A stretch of 64,000 bases of DNA from Bradyrhizobium sp. CB1015 (GTDB lineage: Bacteria; Pseudomonadota; Alphaproteobacteria; Rhizobiales; Xanthobacteraceae), in assembly GCF_025200925.1 (NCBI RefSeq), contig NZ_CP104174.1, forward strand, positions 1,054,001 to 1,118,000, given 5' to 3'. Below the pieces are notes generated by a model. That model worked only from the letters and a program-made list of their open reading frames with translations. It was not told the DNA's origin and did no database searches. Positions 35,223 to 44,088 of this stretch are shown one piece after another (the stretch's first letter is position 1; the number at the start of each line of letters is the position of its first letter). The translations under genes were made by a program, and so were the position numbers.

Positions 35223-37334
35223 ATGCTGGAAAAGGCTGAGGGCACTCGAGAGCCCATCAAGGTCGAGTTCGACAATTTCGAGCATGGCTTTCCTGAAGGC
35301 TTCGGTCCGGGCTGGTGGGGCCAGCTCGCCTATTGGATCGGCATCGCGTTCGCGACCTTCCAGCTCTATGTCGCCGCCTTCAACTATCTGCCGAGCCAGG
35401 TGGTCCGCGGCGTCCATGTCGGCTTCCTGCTCCTGCTCACCTTCGGCCTGATCGCCAATTTCACCGCGAAGAGCAATTTTGGCCGTGCGCTCGGCTGGGC
35501 GATCGGCGCTGCCGGCTTCTTCTGCGGTCTCTACCAATGGATCTTCTATGCCGACCTGATCGCGCGCGACGGCGATCCGACCAGGCTCGATCTTGCCGTC
35601 GGCACGCTGCTCGCGGTGCTGATCTTCGAGGGCACGCGGCGGCTGATGGGCGCGGCGCTGCCACTGATGTGCGGCGCGTGTCTCCTGTATTGGTTTTTCG
35701 GGCAGTACCTGCCGTCGCCGCTGAACCATCGCGGCTATGATTTCGACCAGATCGTCACGCATCTGTCGTTCGGCACCGAAGGCTTTTACGGCGTGCCGAT
35801 CTACGTCTCGGCGACCTACATCTTCCTGTTCATCCTGTTCGGCTCGTTCCTGGAGCGCGCCGGCATGATCCAGCTGTTCACCGACGTCTCGCTCGGCCTG
35901 TTCGGCCGCACCCGCGGCGGACCTGCCAAGGTCGCGGTGTTCGCCTCGGGCATGATGGGCACCATCTCCGGCTCGGGCGTCGCCAACGTCGTCACCGTCG
36001 GCCAGTTCACCATCCCGCTGATGATCAGGTTCGGCTACCGCCGCGCCTTCGCGGCCGGCGTCGAGGCCACGGCGTCGATGGGCGGCCAGATCATGCCGCC
36101 GGTGATGGGCGCTGTCGCCTTCATCATGGCCGAGACGCTCGGCGTGCAATATTCGGAGATCGTCAAGGCGGCGGCTATCCCAGCGATCCTCTATTTCGCC
36201 TCCGCGTTCTGGATGGTGCATCTCGAAGCCGGCAAGCACGGCCTCGTCGGCATGAAGCGTTCGGAGATCCCGAGCGCCTGGAAGGCGCTGGTGACGCGCT
36301 GGTACCTCGTGCTGCCGCTCGCCGCCCTTGTCTACATGCTGTTCGAGGGCTTCACGCCGCTCTACGCCGGCAGCATGGGCCTTGCGCTGACGGTGACGCT
36401 GATCCTCGGCACTGCCATCACGACGGGCGCCTCCTCGAATGTGGTCCGCACCATCTTCTGGGTCGGGCTCGCGCTCGTCGTCGCGGCACTGTCGCGCGAC
36501 GGCCTCCAGATCGTGCCGGTCGCGACCGTCGTGGTCGGGCTGATCGTGATCACGGCGTTCGTGCGCGGCGGCTTTGCGGCGTTGCGCGCCTGCCGCGATG
36601 CGCTGGCCGAGAGCGCGAAATCCGCCATCACCGTCGGCATGGCCTGCGCCATCGTCGGCGTCATCATCGGCATGATGTCGCAGACCGGCGTCGGCACCAT
36701 CTTCGGCGGCTGGGTGATCGGTCTCGGCGAGAAGAGCCTGTTCCTGGCGCTGGTCATGACCATGCTGCTGTCGATCCTGCTCGGCACCGGCATCCCGACC
36801 ATCCCGACCTACATCATCACCGCCGCGCTCGCCGCGCCGGCGCTGGCCAAGCTCGGCGTGCCCTTGATCGCGAGCCACATGTTCGCATTCTATTACGGCA
36901 TCATGGCCGATCTCTCGCCGCCGGTGGCGCTCGCCGCGCTTGCCGCCGCGCCGATCGCCAAGGAGAATCCTGACAAGATCGGCTGGGAGGCGATGCGCAT
37001 CGCGCTCGCCGGCTACGTCATTCCCTTCATCTTCGTCTATTCTCCGGCCTTGATGCTGCAGGCCGGCGATCCCATGGCGGCCAAGCTCGGCTTCTACGGC
37101 GCGGTGGCGCTGGCGAGCTTGAAGGCGCTGGCGGCGATCGGCCTGTTCGGCATGGTCGCGATCGGCTTCCTGTTCACGCGGCTGACGCTGATCGAGCGCC
37201 TGGTCGCGCTCGGCGCGGCGTTCTGCCTGCTCGGCGAATTCCCGTTCAGCGACACCGCGGGCTTCGTGCTCGCCGCGGCGCTTGTGCTGTGGCAATGGCG
37301 GCAGCGTCCGCCGGCGCCGGTCGAGGCGGTGTGA
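35223..37334 (+). CDS. TRAP transporter fused permease (TAXI type)
   Basis: A 703-residue inner-membrane protein that joins the small and large TRAP subunits. The N-terminal part (to about 200) holds four helices of the Q domain; the M domain follows with about 14 helices. Family blocks are FGSFLERAGMIQLFTDVSLGLFG, GTISGSGVANVVTVGQFTIP and MGGQIMPPVMGAVAFIMAETL. The ATG at 35223 (MLEKAEG) is used; the in-frame opening to 35058 is inside the repeat. Its stop overlaps the GTG of the DUF1850 gene. Confidence 0.94.
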   Translation: MLEKAEGTREPIKVEFDNFEHGFPEGFGPGWWGQLAYWIGIAFATFQLYVAAFNYLPSQVVRGVHVGFLLLLTFGLIANFTAKSNFGRALGWAIGAAGFFCGLYQWIFYADLIARDGDPTRLDLAVGTLLAVLIFEGTRRLMGAALPLMCGACLLYWFFGQYLPSPLNHRGYDFDQIVTHLSFGTEGFYGVPIYVSATYIFLFILFGSFLERAGMIQLFTDVSLGLFGRTRGGPAKVAVFASGMMGTISGSGVANVVTVGQFTIPLMIRFGYRRAFAAGVEATASMGGQIMPPVMGAVAFIMAETLGVQYSEIVKAAAIPAILYFASAFWMVHLEAGKHGLVGMKRSEIPSAWKALVTRWYLVLPLAALVYMLFEGFTPLYAGSMGLALTVTLILGTAITTGASSNVVRTIFWVGLALVVAALSRDGLQIVPVATVVVGLIVITAFVRGGFAALRACRDALAESAKSAITVGMACAIVGVIIGMMSQTGVGTIFGGWVIGLGEKSLFLALVMTMLLSILLGTGIPTIPTYIITAALAAPALAKLGVPLIASHMFAFYYGIMADLSPPVALAALAAAPIAKENPDKIGWEAMRIALAGYVIPFIFVYSPALMLQAGDPMAAKLGFYGAVALASLKALAAIGLFGMVAIGFLFTRLTLIERLVALGAAFCLLGEFPFSDTAGFVLAAALVLWQWRQRPPAPVEAV

Positions 37335-37708
37335 GTCTCTGTCTTGCGGCAGCCGGCGGCGTGAAGGCGCTCGCCCTCACAGCCTTCACGCTTGTCTGGA
37401 CGCATTCGATCGCGAAGGTTGAATGGCAGGAGGACTGGCGCCTCACGCCCGCCGGTCTCGAGCTGGTGCAGGCCCGCGTCAAGGGCACCGGCCCCGGCAT
37501 GGAGCCGCCGGCCGAGGCGCGGCTGGTCGACGGCTGGTTTCAATGGCGGCCGCAGCGTGCGCCGATGCCGGAATTGGTGCTCGGCAATTCGGGCGCGGCG
37601 GGGGAATGGCGACTCTGCCATGACGGGAAGTGCCGGACATTGTCGGAGATTGTTGGGCATCCCGTTGGTGCTAACGTCACCAAGATGAGCGTCTGCAAAG
37701 AACCGTAG
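37331..37708 (+). CDS. DUF1850 protein of the TAXI-TRAP operon
   Basis: A 125-residue protein of DUF1850, often found after TAXI-TRAP permeases. One N-terminal hydrophobic segment (LALTAFTLVWTHSI) suggests a membrane anchor or signal. The WTHSIAKVEWQEDWRLTPAGLELV block is typical of the family. It starts with GTG at 37331 overlapping the permease stop (GTGA), so it is coupled. Its own TAG stop forms the first bases of the palindrome at 37706-37774. Confidence 0.88.
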   Translation: MSLCLAAAGGVKALALTAFTLVWTHSIAKVEWQEDWRLTPAGLELVQARVKGTGPGMEPPAEARLVDGWFQWRPQRAPMPELVLGNSGAAGEWRLCHDGKCRTLSEIVGHPVGANVTKMSVCKEP

Positions 37709-37774
37709 CCCGGATGGAGCGCAGCGTAATCCGGGACCACTGCCCCCGGATTGCGCTGCGCTCCATCCGGGCTA
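37706..37774. repeat. TAGCCCGGATG palindrome that supplies a stop codon
   Basis: TAGCCCGGATGGAGCGCAGC and what follows (37706-37735) is complementary to 37745-37774 over 30 bases with one mismatch. The first three bases are the stop codon of the DUF1850 gene. It could act as a transcription terminator or mRNA 3' end, though there is no T-run after it. Confidence 0.85.
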
Positions 37775-37801
37775 CAAGAACGACAAACAGGGAGACATAC
37801 G

Positions 37802-38608
37802 ATGGATCGGCTCAAGGGCAAGGTTGCGATGGTGGTGGGCGCCGGCTCGATCGGCCCCGGCTGGGGCAACGGCAAGGCAACCGCGGTGACCTTCGCGCGC
37901 GAGGGCGCGCAGGTGTTTTGCGTCGATCGCAATGGTGCCGCGGCCGAGGAGACCGCTAAGATCATCACCGGCGAGGGCGGCAAGGCGACGGCCTTCACGG
38001 CCGACGTGTCGCGCGCCCGTGAGATCGAGGCGATGGTCGCGGCGTGCCTGAAGGCCTATGACCGCGTCGACGTGCTCGACAACAATGTCGGCATCGCCGA
38101 GATGGGCAGCGTGGTCGAGGTGAGCGAGGACAGCTGGGATCGCGTCTTCAGCGTCAACCTCAAGAGCGCCTATCTCGCCATGAAGCACGTGATTCCGATC
38201 ATGGTGAAGCAGGGCGGCGGCTCGATCATCAACATCTCCTCGATCGCCTCGATCCGCCACATGGGCATCTCCTACGTCACCTATGGGACCTCGAAAGCGG
38301 CGATGAACCAGATGACTCGCACCACCGCGATCGAATTCGCGCGCCATCATGTCCGGGTCAACGCGATCCTGCCCGGCCTGATGAAGACGCCGATGGTCGA
38401 GCACTCCGCCGGCCTCGCCGCCAGCTACGCCAAGGGCGACGTCGAAGCGATGTGGCGCGCACGCGACGCGCAGGTGCCGATGGGTCACATGGGCGATGCC
38501 TTCGACGTCGCCAACGCCGCGCTGTTCCTGGCCTCGGACGAGTCGAAATATGTGACGGGAATCGAGCTGGTGGTGGACGGCGGGATTACGTGCAAGGCGG
38601 GGGCGTAG
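37802..38608 (+). CDS. Short-chain dehydrogenase/reductase (SDR)
   Basis: A 268-residue NAD(P)-dependent oxidoreductase of the classical SDR type. The cofactor motif is VVGAGSIGPGWGNGKATA, an altered TGxxxGIG with a longer loop. The active site is Ser in IINISSIAS, Tyr and Lys in YVTYGTSKAAMNQMTR, and the N-N motif is NNVGIAEMG. The C-terminus SKYVTGIELVVDGGITCKAGA is typical. The substrate is unknown. The ATG at 37802 has GGGAGAC upstream. Confidence 0.93.
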   Translation: MDRLKGKVAMVVGAGSIGPGWGNGKATAVTFAREGAQVFCVDRNGAAAEETAKIITGEGGKATAFTADVSRAREIEAMVAACLKAYDRVDVLDNNVGIAEMGSVVEVSEDSWDRVFSVNLKSAYLAMKHVIPIMVKQGGGSIINISSIASIRHMGISYVTYGTSKAAMNQMTRTTAIEFARHHVRVNAILPGLMKTPMVEHSAGLAASYAKGDVEAMWRARDAQVPMGHMGDAFDVANAALFLASDESKYVTGIELVVDGGITCKAGA

Positions 38609-38619
38609 CTTCCAGTCTT

Positions 38620-38663
38620 CGTCGCCGTCCCGGATCGGCGCTCCGCTTGTCCGGGACGACGCC
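38620..38663. repeat. Short CGTCCCGG...CCGGGACG intergenic palindrome
   Basis: GTCCCGGATCGGCGCTCCGC followed by TTGTCCGGGACGAC. It has the same ends as the 157-bp repeats but a short middle, so it may be a reduced form. It lies just after the SDR gene, between convergent genes. Confidence 0.6.
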
Positions 38664-38668
38664 GAGAG

Positions 38669-39439
38669 CTACTGCGCCAGCGCCAGAATGCCGCCGGCAA
38701 AGGCGTGCCACGCGGCCGTCTCACTGACCGGCCAGTTCAGCACCTTCACCGCCAGAAGCGCGAGCGTGCCGAAGATGTACACCGGATGCACGCGCCCTTC
38801 GGTGCGCCAGTCACGCACCATGGCGACGACGAGCAGAAGGGAGGCGACCACAGCCGGCGCGATCGTCACGGGCACTGGCGGCGGGCCAGGCGGTCCGGGA
38901 GGGGCGAGGAAGGTCAGGAACCAGCGCGCGATCGCGGCGTCGAGGATCGAGACCGCCGCGAGCAGCATCAGGCGCTTGTGAATCTCGAGCCTGCGCGTGT
39001 TCATGATCGCGAGCACGAACACCGCGGCGAAGAAGGCGATGCCGCTGAGCGGCACGATCGCGAAGGCGATGCCTGCATCGGCCTGCCCGAGCGCCGCGGC
39101 GTTCTTCATCGACGTCACGGACGCGAAGCAGCCAAAAATGACCATCGCGGTCGCAAGCGAGACGCCGACGATGCCGAACGAGCGGTGGTTGACCACCCGG
39201 CCGGAAGCCGCGAGCCAGGTCTGGAGCACGAAATACAGCGACCAGGTGAAGAACAACAATCCGTGAAAATGAATCACCGGGCTGGCGGAGAATGTCCGGT
39301 GAGCGAGCGGCACCCAATAGGTCGGTGCGAAGCCGAGGAAGGCGGTGGCCGCGCAGGCCAGCGCCATGTGGAGATAAAAATATCGTGCAGGCGCCGCATC
39401 ACGCGCGCGTACACGACGGTCGTCGATCAGGGTCGTCAT
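38669..39439 (-). CDS. Seven-helix membrane protein of unknown function
   Basis: A 256-residue inner-membrane protein with about seven hydrophobic segments. A conserved-looking His set is found in helices: YLHMALA, VIHFHGLLFFTWSLY, VNHRSFG and EIHKRLMLLA. This pattern might bind heme or metal, but I know no function. The ATG at 39439 (MTTLID) is the first with a sensible N-terminus; the frame opens to 39505. It lies between two short palindromic repeats. Confidence 0.75.
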   Translation of the reverse strand: MTTLIDDRRVRARDAAPARYFYLHMALACAATAFLGFAPTYWVPLAHRTFSASPVIHFHGLLFFTWSLYFVLQTWLAASGRVVNHRSFGIVGVSLATAMVIFGCFASVTSMKNAAALGQADAGIAFAIVPLSGIAFFAAVFVLAIMNTRRLEIHKRLMLLAAVSILDAAIARWFLTFLAPPGPPGPPPVPVTIAPAVVASLLLVVAMVRDWRTEGRVHPVYIFGTLALLAVKVLNWPVSETAAWHAFAGGILALAQ

Positions 39440-39528
39440 CAGCAGTGAGTCTGGGGAGGCGGGGTTTGGTTCAAACTCCGGGACGCCGTGTGTGACTCGG
39501 CACACGTTGCTGAACGCCCCAAAACTCG

Positions 39529-39573
39529 CGTCCTCCTGGATCGGCGCGCTTAGCGCGCGCTTGTCCGGGACGA
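39529..39573. repeat. Short intergenic palindrome of the CGGGACGAC type
   Basis: Reads CGTCCTCCTGGATCGGCGCG then TTAGCGCGCGCTTGTCCGGGACGAC. It contains the GCGCGCTTAGCGCGC hairpin and ends as in the 157-bp repeats. It lies between the membrane protein and the antiporter gene. Confidence 0.55.
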
Positions 39574-39599
39574 CACCGAGTTTGTATCGCGGAGTTGCC

Positions 39600-41177
39600 T
39601 CATCCGCCCGCGCTCAATTCTGCGCGATCGAGCTCCTCCTCGAGCCGGTGAAACGCGTCGTCGCCGATCACCTCGGTGGCGCGCAGATCGAAGATCGCCT
39701 TGCGCGCGGCCTCGATGGCGCGGCGGCGGAGGGGATCGGCGGGCAGTTCGCCGTTGCTGATGCCGCCGTTCGGATCGGTCTCGGTCTGCATCAGGATGGC
39801 GCGATATTCGAGCCGCAGGATCTCCGCCTCCTCCGACGGATTGCTCTCGATCGCATCGAGCGCGGCGCGATAGGCGACCGCGCGGCCGCGGGCGACCTCG
39901 ATGCCGACGGGATCGTCGTCCTTGAGGTTGAAAGCGAGGATCAGCGGCCGCAGCGTCAGGCCCTGGATCACCAGCGAGCCCAGCACCACCGCAAAGGCAA
40001 TGAAGACGATGAAGTCGCGATAGGGAAAGTTTTCCGGCAGCGCAAAGGCGGTGGCGAGCGTGACGAGGCCGCGCATGCCGCACCAGGAGATGATGAGCCC
40101 GCCCTTGGGCGAGGCCACCTGCTTCGGATCCTTGGGATGATAGAGCCCCTGCGCGATCAGCACCCGGAGACTCGTGCGATAGAACGTCACCCAGAACAGG
40201 CGCACCAGGATCACCGTGAGCAGGATCCAGGCGGCGGCCACGCAATATTCCCAGCGCACGTCCGCGTCCAGCCGCGTCCAGATCGGCCGCATCTGCATGC
40301 CGATCAGCATGAAGGCGAGCACGTTGAGCACGAACACGGTCGTGTCCCACACCGCATAGGACGGCACCCGCAGCCGCGCCGGGATGCGTGCCGGCGCGGT
40401 CCGTGCGACCGTGATGGCATAAACCACGATGGTGAGGATGCCGGAGAGGCCGAGATGCTCGGCGGCGATCCAGACCATGAAAGTGGTGGCGAACTGCACG
40501 ATGATGGCGCTCGGCGCCTCCGTCACCCGCTCCATGAACAGCGGAATGATGCGGCCTGCGGCCAGACCCGCGATGACGCTGCCGACCAGCGCCAGCGCCA
40601 TGGTCGGCGCGACCTGGCTCCAGGTCAGATGCTCGGTGGCGACCGCGCCGACGGCGATGCGATAGATCAGCAGCGCGCTGGCATCGTTGAGCAGGCTCTC
40701 GCCTTCCAGGACCTTGACCATGCGATGGGGCAGCTTGACCTGGCTCAGGATCGCAACGGCAGCGGCCGCATCCGGCGGCGCCACGATGGCGCCGAGCGCG
40801 ACCGCGGCGGCCCAGGGCATGTCGGGCATCAGCCGGTGCGCGACATAAGCGACACCTGCCGTGGTCAGGCCGACCGCGGCGACGACCAGGGTCGAGACCG
40901 GAACCCAGTTGTTGCGAAGGTCGCGCAACGACGTGTCGAAGGCGGCATCGAGCAGGACCGGTGCGACAAAAAGAGCCAAGGCCAGGTCCGGCTCGAGCGC
41001 CCAGGACGGGCTCGAGGGCACGAAGGCGATCAGCGCGCCGCCGATGGCGAGAAAGGTCGGGTAGGGCACCTTGATCCGCCGCGCCAGCGCCGATAAGCCA
41101 ACGGCGCCGAGCAGCAGCGCGATGATCCATTCGAATGTCGACACGACGATCCCCGAAGCCGATCTGAGCGGTGCCAC
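39600..41177 (-). CDS. Na+/H+ antiporter, CPA1 family
   Basis: A 525-residue inner-membrane exchanger with about 12 helices, and a C-terminal cytoplasmic tail of about 110 residues. The ion-site motifs of CPA1 are visible: GAIVAPPDAAAAVAIL (Asp in helix 5), EGESLLNDASALLIY (with Glu and Asp) and IISWCGMRGLVTLATA (Arg). It exports Na+ (or K+) in exchange for H+. The start at 41177 is the longest; the GTG at 41144 (VSTFEWII) gives a start closer to the first helix. Confidence 0.92.
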   Translation of the reverse strand: MAPLRSASGIVVSTFEWIIALLLGAVGLSALARRIKVPYPTFLAIGGALIAFVPSSPSWALEPDLALALFVAPVLLDAAFDTSLRDLRNNWVPVSTLVVAAVGLTTAGVAYVAHRLMPDMPWAAAVALGAIVAPPDAAAAVAILSQVKLPHRMVKVLEGESLLNDASALLIYRIAVGAVATEHLTWSQVAPTMALALVGSVIAGLAAGRIIPLFMERVTEAPSAIIVQFATTFMVWIAAEHLGLSGILTIVVYAITVARTAPARIPARLRVPSYAVWDTTVFVLNVLAFMLIGMQMRPIWTRLDADVRWEYCVAAAWILLTVILVRLFWVTFYRTSLRVLIAQGLYHPKDPKQVASPKGGLIISWCGMRGLVTLATAFALPENFPYRDFIVFIAFAVVLGSLVIQGLTLRPLILAFNLKDDDPVGIEVARGRAVAYRAALDAIESNPSEEAEILRLEYRAILMQTETDPNGGISNGELPADPLRRRAIEAARKAIFDLRATEVIGDDAFHRLEEELDRAELSAGG

Positions 41178-41284
41178 AAGCTAGCACCAATCCGGCCGTA
41201 TGATGGATAGTACGGCTTCAAGGCAAGACCTCTTCAAGACAAGACCTTGAGAGGATTGACGACAAGGTTTCGACTGCAACGAGC

Positions 41285-42043
41285 ATGCGTTTTCTCATTC
41301 AGCTGATCGGCGCCGGGCTGCTCTACGCGCTCTCGCTCGCCCCGGCCGATGCCGCGACCGGCGGCGAACCAGTGGCCGTGACGCCGGTCGATGTCGCGCC
41401 CTGCCTCGCGGCGGCCGCAGCCGACGACATGGACAAGGCCGCCACGGCCTGCGCCGCCGTGATCGACAACGAGAAGACGGCGAAGGGCGACCTGATCAAG
41501 GCCCTGATCGCGCGCGGCGCGCTCTATGCGCGGCGCGACCAGATCGACCGCGCCATCGCCGACGACAGCCGCGCTCTTCTGCTCGCCCCCGGCCTTGCGG
41601 ACATCTTCAATGCGCGCGGCGAGCTCTGGCTGAAGAAGGGCGACAAGCCGAAGGCGGTGCAGGATTTCGGCGCAGCGCTCAAGATCGATCCGAACCACGA
41701 GAAGGCCAAGGCCAATCACAAGGCGATGGCGCGCGAGCTCGAGCGGATCGGCGCGCAGATGGCGGTCGCGGGCAAGCCCAGCTTCAATTGCGCGCGAGCG
41801 CGTCGGGCGGTGGAAAGGGCGATCTGCGGCAATCGCGAGCTCGCCGATCTCGATCGCGAGGTCTTTGCCTCCAATGCCCGTGCGATCCGTGAAGCGCGCA
41901 ATGCGGCCGAGGCCAAAGCGCTCCAGCGCGAGCAGGACGAGTTCATCGCGCGCCGCAACGCCGATTTCGGCCGGCCGGGCTACGACCTGAAGAAAGCCAT
42001 GCAGGAGCGCTTGCAGCGGCTGAACGGCGTGGATGGATATTGA
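41285..42043 (+). CDS. Exported TPR protein with LprI-like C-terminus (short paralogue)
   Basis: A 252-residue protein with a signal peptide (IQLIGAGLLYALSLAPADA). Residues about 65-140 form two TPR-like repeats (ALIARGALYARRDQIDRAIADDSRALLLAP). The C-terminus (about 163-250) is a DUF1311/LprI-like lysozyme-inhibitor-type domain: PSFNCARARRAVERAICGNRELADLD, ending RPGYDLKKAMQERLQRLN. The same domain order is found in the next gene, so the two are paralogues. The role, possibly in the periplasm, is unknown. Confidence 0.82.
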   Translation: MRFLIQLIGAGLLYALSLAPADAATGGEPVAVTPVDVAPCLAAAAADDMDKAATACAAVIDNEKTAKGDLIKALIARGALYARRDQIDRAIADDSRALLLAPGLADIFNARGELWLKKGDKPKAVQDFGAALKIDPNHEKAKANHKAMARELERIGAQMAVAGKPSFNCARARRAVERAICGNRELADLDREVFASNARAIREARNAAEAKALQREQDEFIARRNADFGRPGYDLKKAMQERLQRLNGVDGY

Positions 42044-42112
42044 GACTTTCGCCTCTCCCGCAAGCGGCGGGGCGATCACCTATGATTCGCGGTTGCAGGC
42101 TGCGTGTACGCC

Positions 42113-42243
42113 TCGTCCTTCGAGACGGCGCTAACGCGCCTCCTCAGGATGAGGCCAATTGGCGTCAGCGCCCGTTGCAATGCTGCCGCGCACTCCGTCC
42201 TCATCCTGAGGAGCCCGCCTAAAGCGGGCGTCTCGAAGGATGG
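42113..42243. repeat. CGTCCTTCGAGACGG-type inverted repeat
   Basis: The arms are CGTCCTTCGAGACGGCGCTA (42114 on) through TCCTCAGGATGAGG, and CCTCATCCTGAGGAGCCCGC through CGTCTCGAAGGATGG (to 42243). They are imperfectly complementary and would form a long hairpin. It lies in the 349-base gap between the two TPR-LprI paralogues; the rest of the gap has no gene I can see. Confidence 0.75.
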
Positions 42244-42392
42244 CCGCAGGGTAAGAGCTCTCAGAGGTGATGGTCCTGCCGCAAGCGGGGCGAGGGAGAG
42301 CCGGCAGCGCTCCATCCCTCCCCGACCTGTTTGAACCCATCCCTTGCCAGCTGCGACAACGGTGAGAACCCGACGTCACGGAGCCCTATGTC

Positions 42393-43784
42393 ATGTGCGG
42401 CACTCAAGCCTCCGCGCAAGCGCTTTCGCCTGCCAAAATCTCGCTTCGCGCCCTCTTCCTCGGCGCGGCAATGAGCTTCGTTCTCGCGGCCCCCGCCGCG
42501 GCGAGCACCGCGTGCGTGCTGGGGAGCAAAGCTGGCCCGGCCGAGCTGATCCCGGCATGCAGCGCCATCATCGACCAGACCGCCAATCCGGCCGTCGAAC
42601 GCAGCGCGGCCCTCGTCGTCCGCGCCGAAGCCAATGCGCGGACCCTTGGAGGCCAGTCACAGGCGCTGCGGGATCTGGACCGCGCCATCGCGCTCGCCGG
42701 CAAGAATGCGAAGGCCTGGCGCGTGCGCGGCGACCTCCTGCGCGAGGCCGGCGGCGACCTCAATCGCGCCGCGGCGGATCTGACCAAGGCGATCGAGCTC
42801 GACCCGCAGGATGCTGAAGCCTACGAACTGCGCGGCGTCGTCTACACCAATCAGCGCCGGCTCGACCGCGCGCTCGCCGATTACGACCAGGCGATCAAGC
42901 TGAAGCCGGACGATGCGCAAGCCTGGTCCGACCGCGGCGTGGCCTATTATCTCGGCGGCGACAACGAGAAGGCGATCAGGAATTTCGACGAGGCGCTGCG
43001 GCTCGATCCAAACCGCGCGCGCACCTACACCAATCGCGGCGCGGCCTATAAGAAGCTCGGCCAGCTCGACAAGGCGGTCGCCGACGACGGCGAGGCGATC
43101 AGGCTCGATCCGAAGGTGCCGGAATATTACGACAATCGCGGCCTGACCTATGCCGCGATGGGCGAGTACGACAAGGCGATCGCCGATTACGACCAGGCGA
43201 TCCGGCGGGAGCAGCGCGCCAATTTCCTGACCAACCGCGGCGATTCCTACCAGTTCAAAGGTGAGCTCGGGGCTGCGCTGAGCGACTACGAGGCTGCGCT
43301 CAAGCTCGATCCGAATTTCGCAAAGACCTACAACAACCGCGCCGTGCTCTACAAGAAGATGGGCGAGCGGAAGAAGGCGCTGGCCGATTATGAGACGGCG
43401 CTGAAGCTGGACCCCGGCAACGAGAATGCAGCCAACGGCCGCCGCAGCATGATGGCGGAGATTGCCAGGTTCGGCGCGGCGTCACCGGGCCCGATGCATG
43501 CGCGCTCAGCCGACGATAGCGGCCCGTCCTTCGATTGCGCCACCGCCAAGCGCGAGGTCGAGAAAGTGATCTGCGCCGATCCGCAGCTCGGCGTGCTCGA
43601 CCGCCGGATCGCTGAGGCCTACGGGCGTGTGCTGAAATCCGCGAGCAAGCGCTCCGCAGACAGCCTGCGCAAGTCCCAGCGCGAGTTCCTCACGACGCGC
43701 GATGCGAGTTTCCGCCGCCCCGACTATGACCTGAAAAAGGTCATGCAGGAGCGGTTACAGAAGCTGAATGCCATGGAGAGCTGA
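42393..43784 (+). CDS. Exported TPR protein with LprI-like C-terminus (long paralogue)
   Basis: A 463-residue protein with a signal peptide (ALFLGAAMSFVLAAPAAAS). It has about eight TPR repeats from about residue 65 to 350, with the consensus seen in RGVVYTNQRRLDRALADYDQAIKLKPDD and later copies. The C-terminus (about 375-463) is LprI-like: PSFDCATAKREVEKVICADPQLGVLD and RRPDYDLKKVMQERLQKLN. It parallels the gene before it. TPRs suggest a binding scaffold; lysozyme inhibition is only inferred from the domain name. Confidence 0.87.
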   Translation: MCGTQASAQALSPAKISLRALFLGAAMSFVLAAPAAASTACVLGSKAGPAELIPACSAIIDQTANPAVERSAALVVRAEANARTLGGQSQALRDLDRAIALAGKNAKAWRVRGDLLREAGGDLNRAAADLTKAIELDPQDAEAYELRGVVYTNQRRLDRALADYDQAIKLKPDDAQAWSDRGVAYYLGGDNEKAIRNFDEALRLDPNRARTYTNRGAAYKKLGQLDKAVADDGEAIRLDPKVPEYYDNRGLTYAAMGEYDKAIADYDQAIRREQRANFLTNRGDSYQFKGELGAALSDYEAALKLDPNFAKTYNNRAVLYKKMGERKKALADYETALKLDPGNENAANGRRSMMAEIARFGAASPGPMHARSADDSGPSFDCATAKREVEKVICADPQLGVLDRRIAEAYGRVLKSASKRSADSLRKSQREFLTTRDASFRRPDYDLKKVMQERLQKLNAMES

Positions 43785-43800
43785 GAGTAGCGCCTCCTTC

Positions 43801-43942
43801 GCCTCTCCCCGCGTGCGGGGAGAGGCCGGAATTTGCGACAGCAAATTCCGGGTGAGGGGGAGTCTCCGCGAGTCCAACTGCCGCCGTCCCCGAGGAGACT
43901 CCCCCTCACCCCGACCCTCTCCCCGCAAGCGGGGAGAGGGGG
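43801..43942. repeat. CTCTCCCCGC...GCGGGGAGAG intergenic repeat cluster
   Basis: It contains CTCTCCCCGCGTGCGGGGAG (a 10-bp-arm hairpin), GGAATTTGCGACAGCAAATTCC, and at the end CCTCTCCCCGCAAGCGGGGAGAGG. The outer parts GTGAGGGGGAGTCTCC and GGAGACTCCCCCTCAC are inverted to each other. It fills most of the 304-base gap between the TPR gene and prpE. Confidence 0.8.
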
Positions 43943-44088
43943 AAGGACACCCTTTTCAGCTTGAACCGCGGCCCGTTGCCGCGAAAATAAGCCCACAACA
44001 AGGCCGGCAATTGATCCTGGTCATGGCGGGGCGCCTGTCCTGCCACAAGGGTCGGAGCCAGGCGAATAAAGGGAACGGGAGCGCGGGA

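Noticed and set aside
35046..37295. A 749-codon open frame on the minus strand
   Set aside because: It is fully antisense to the fused TRAP permease. The product is almost all charged residues with no family likeness.
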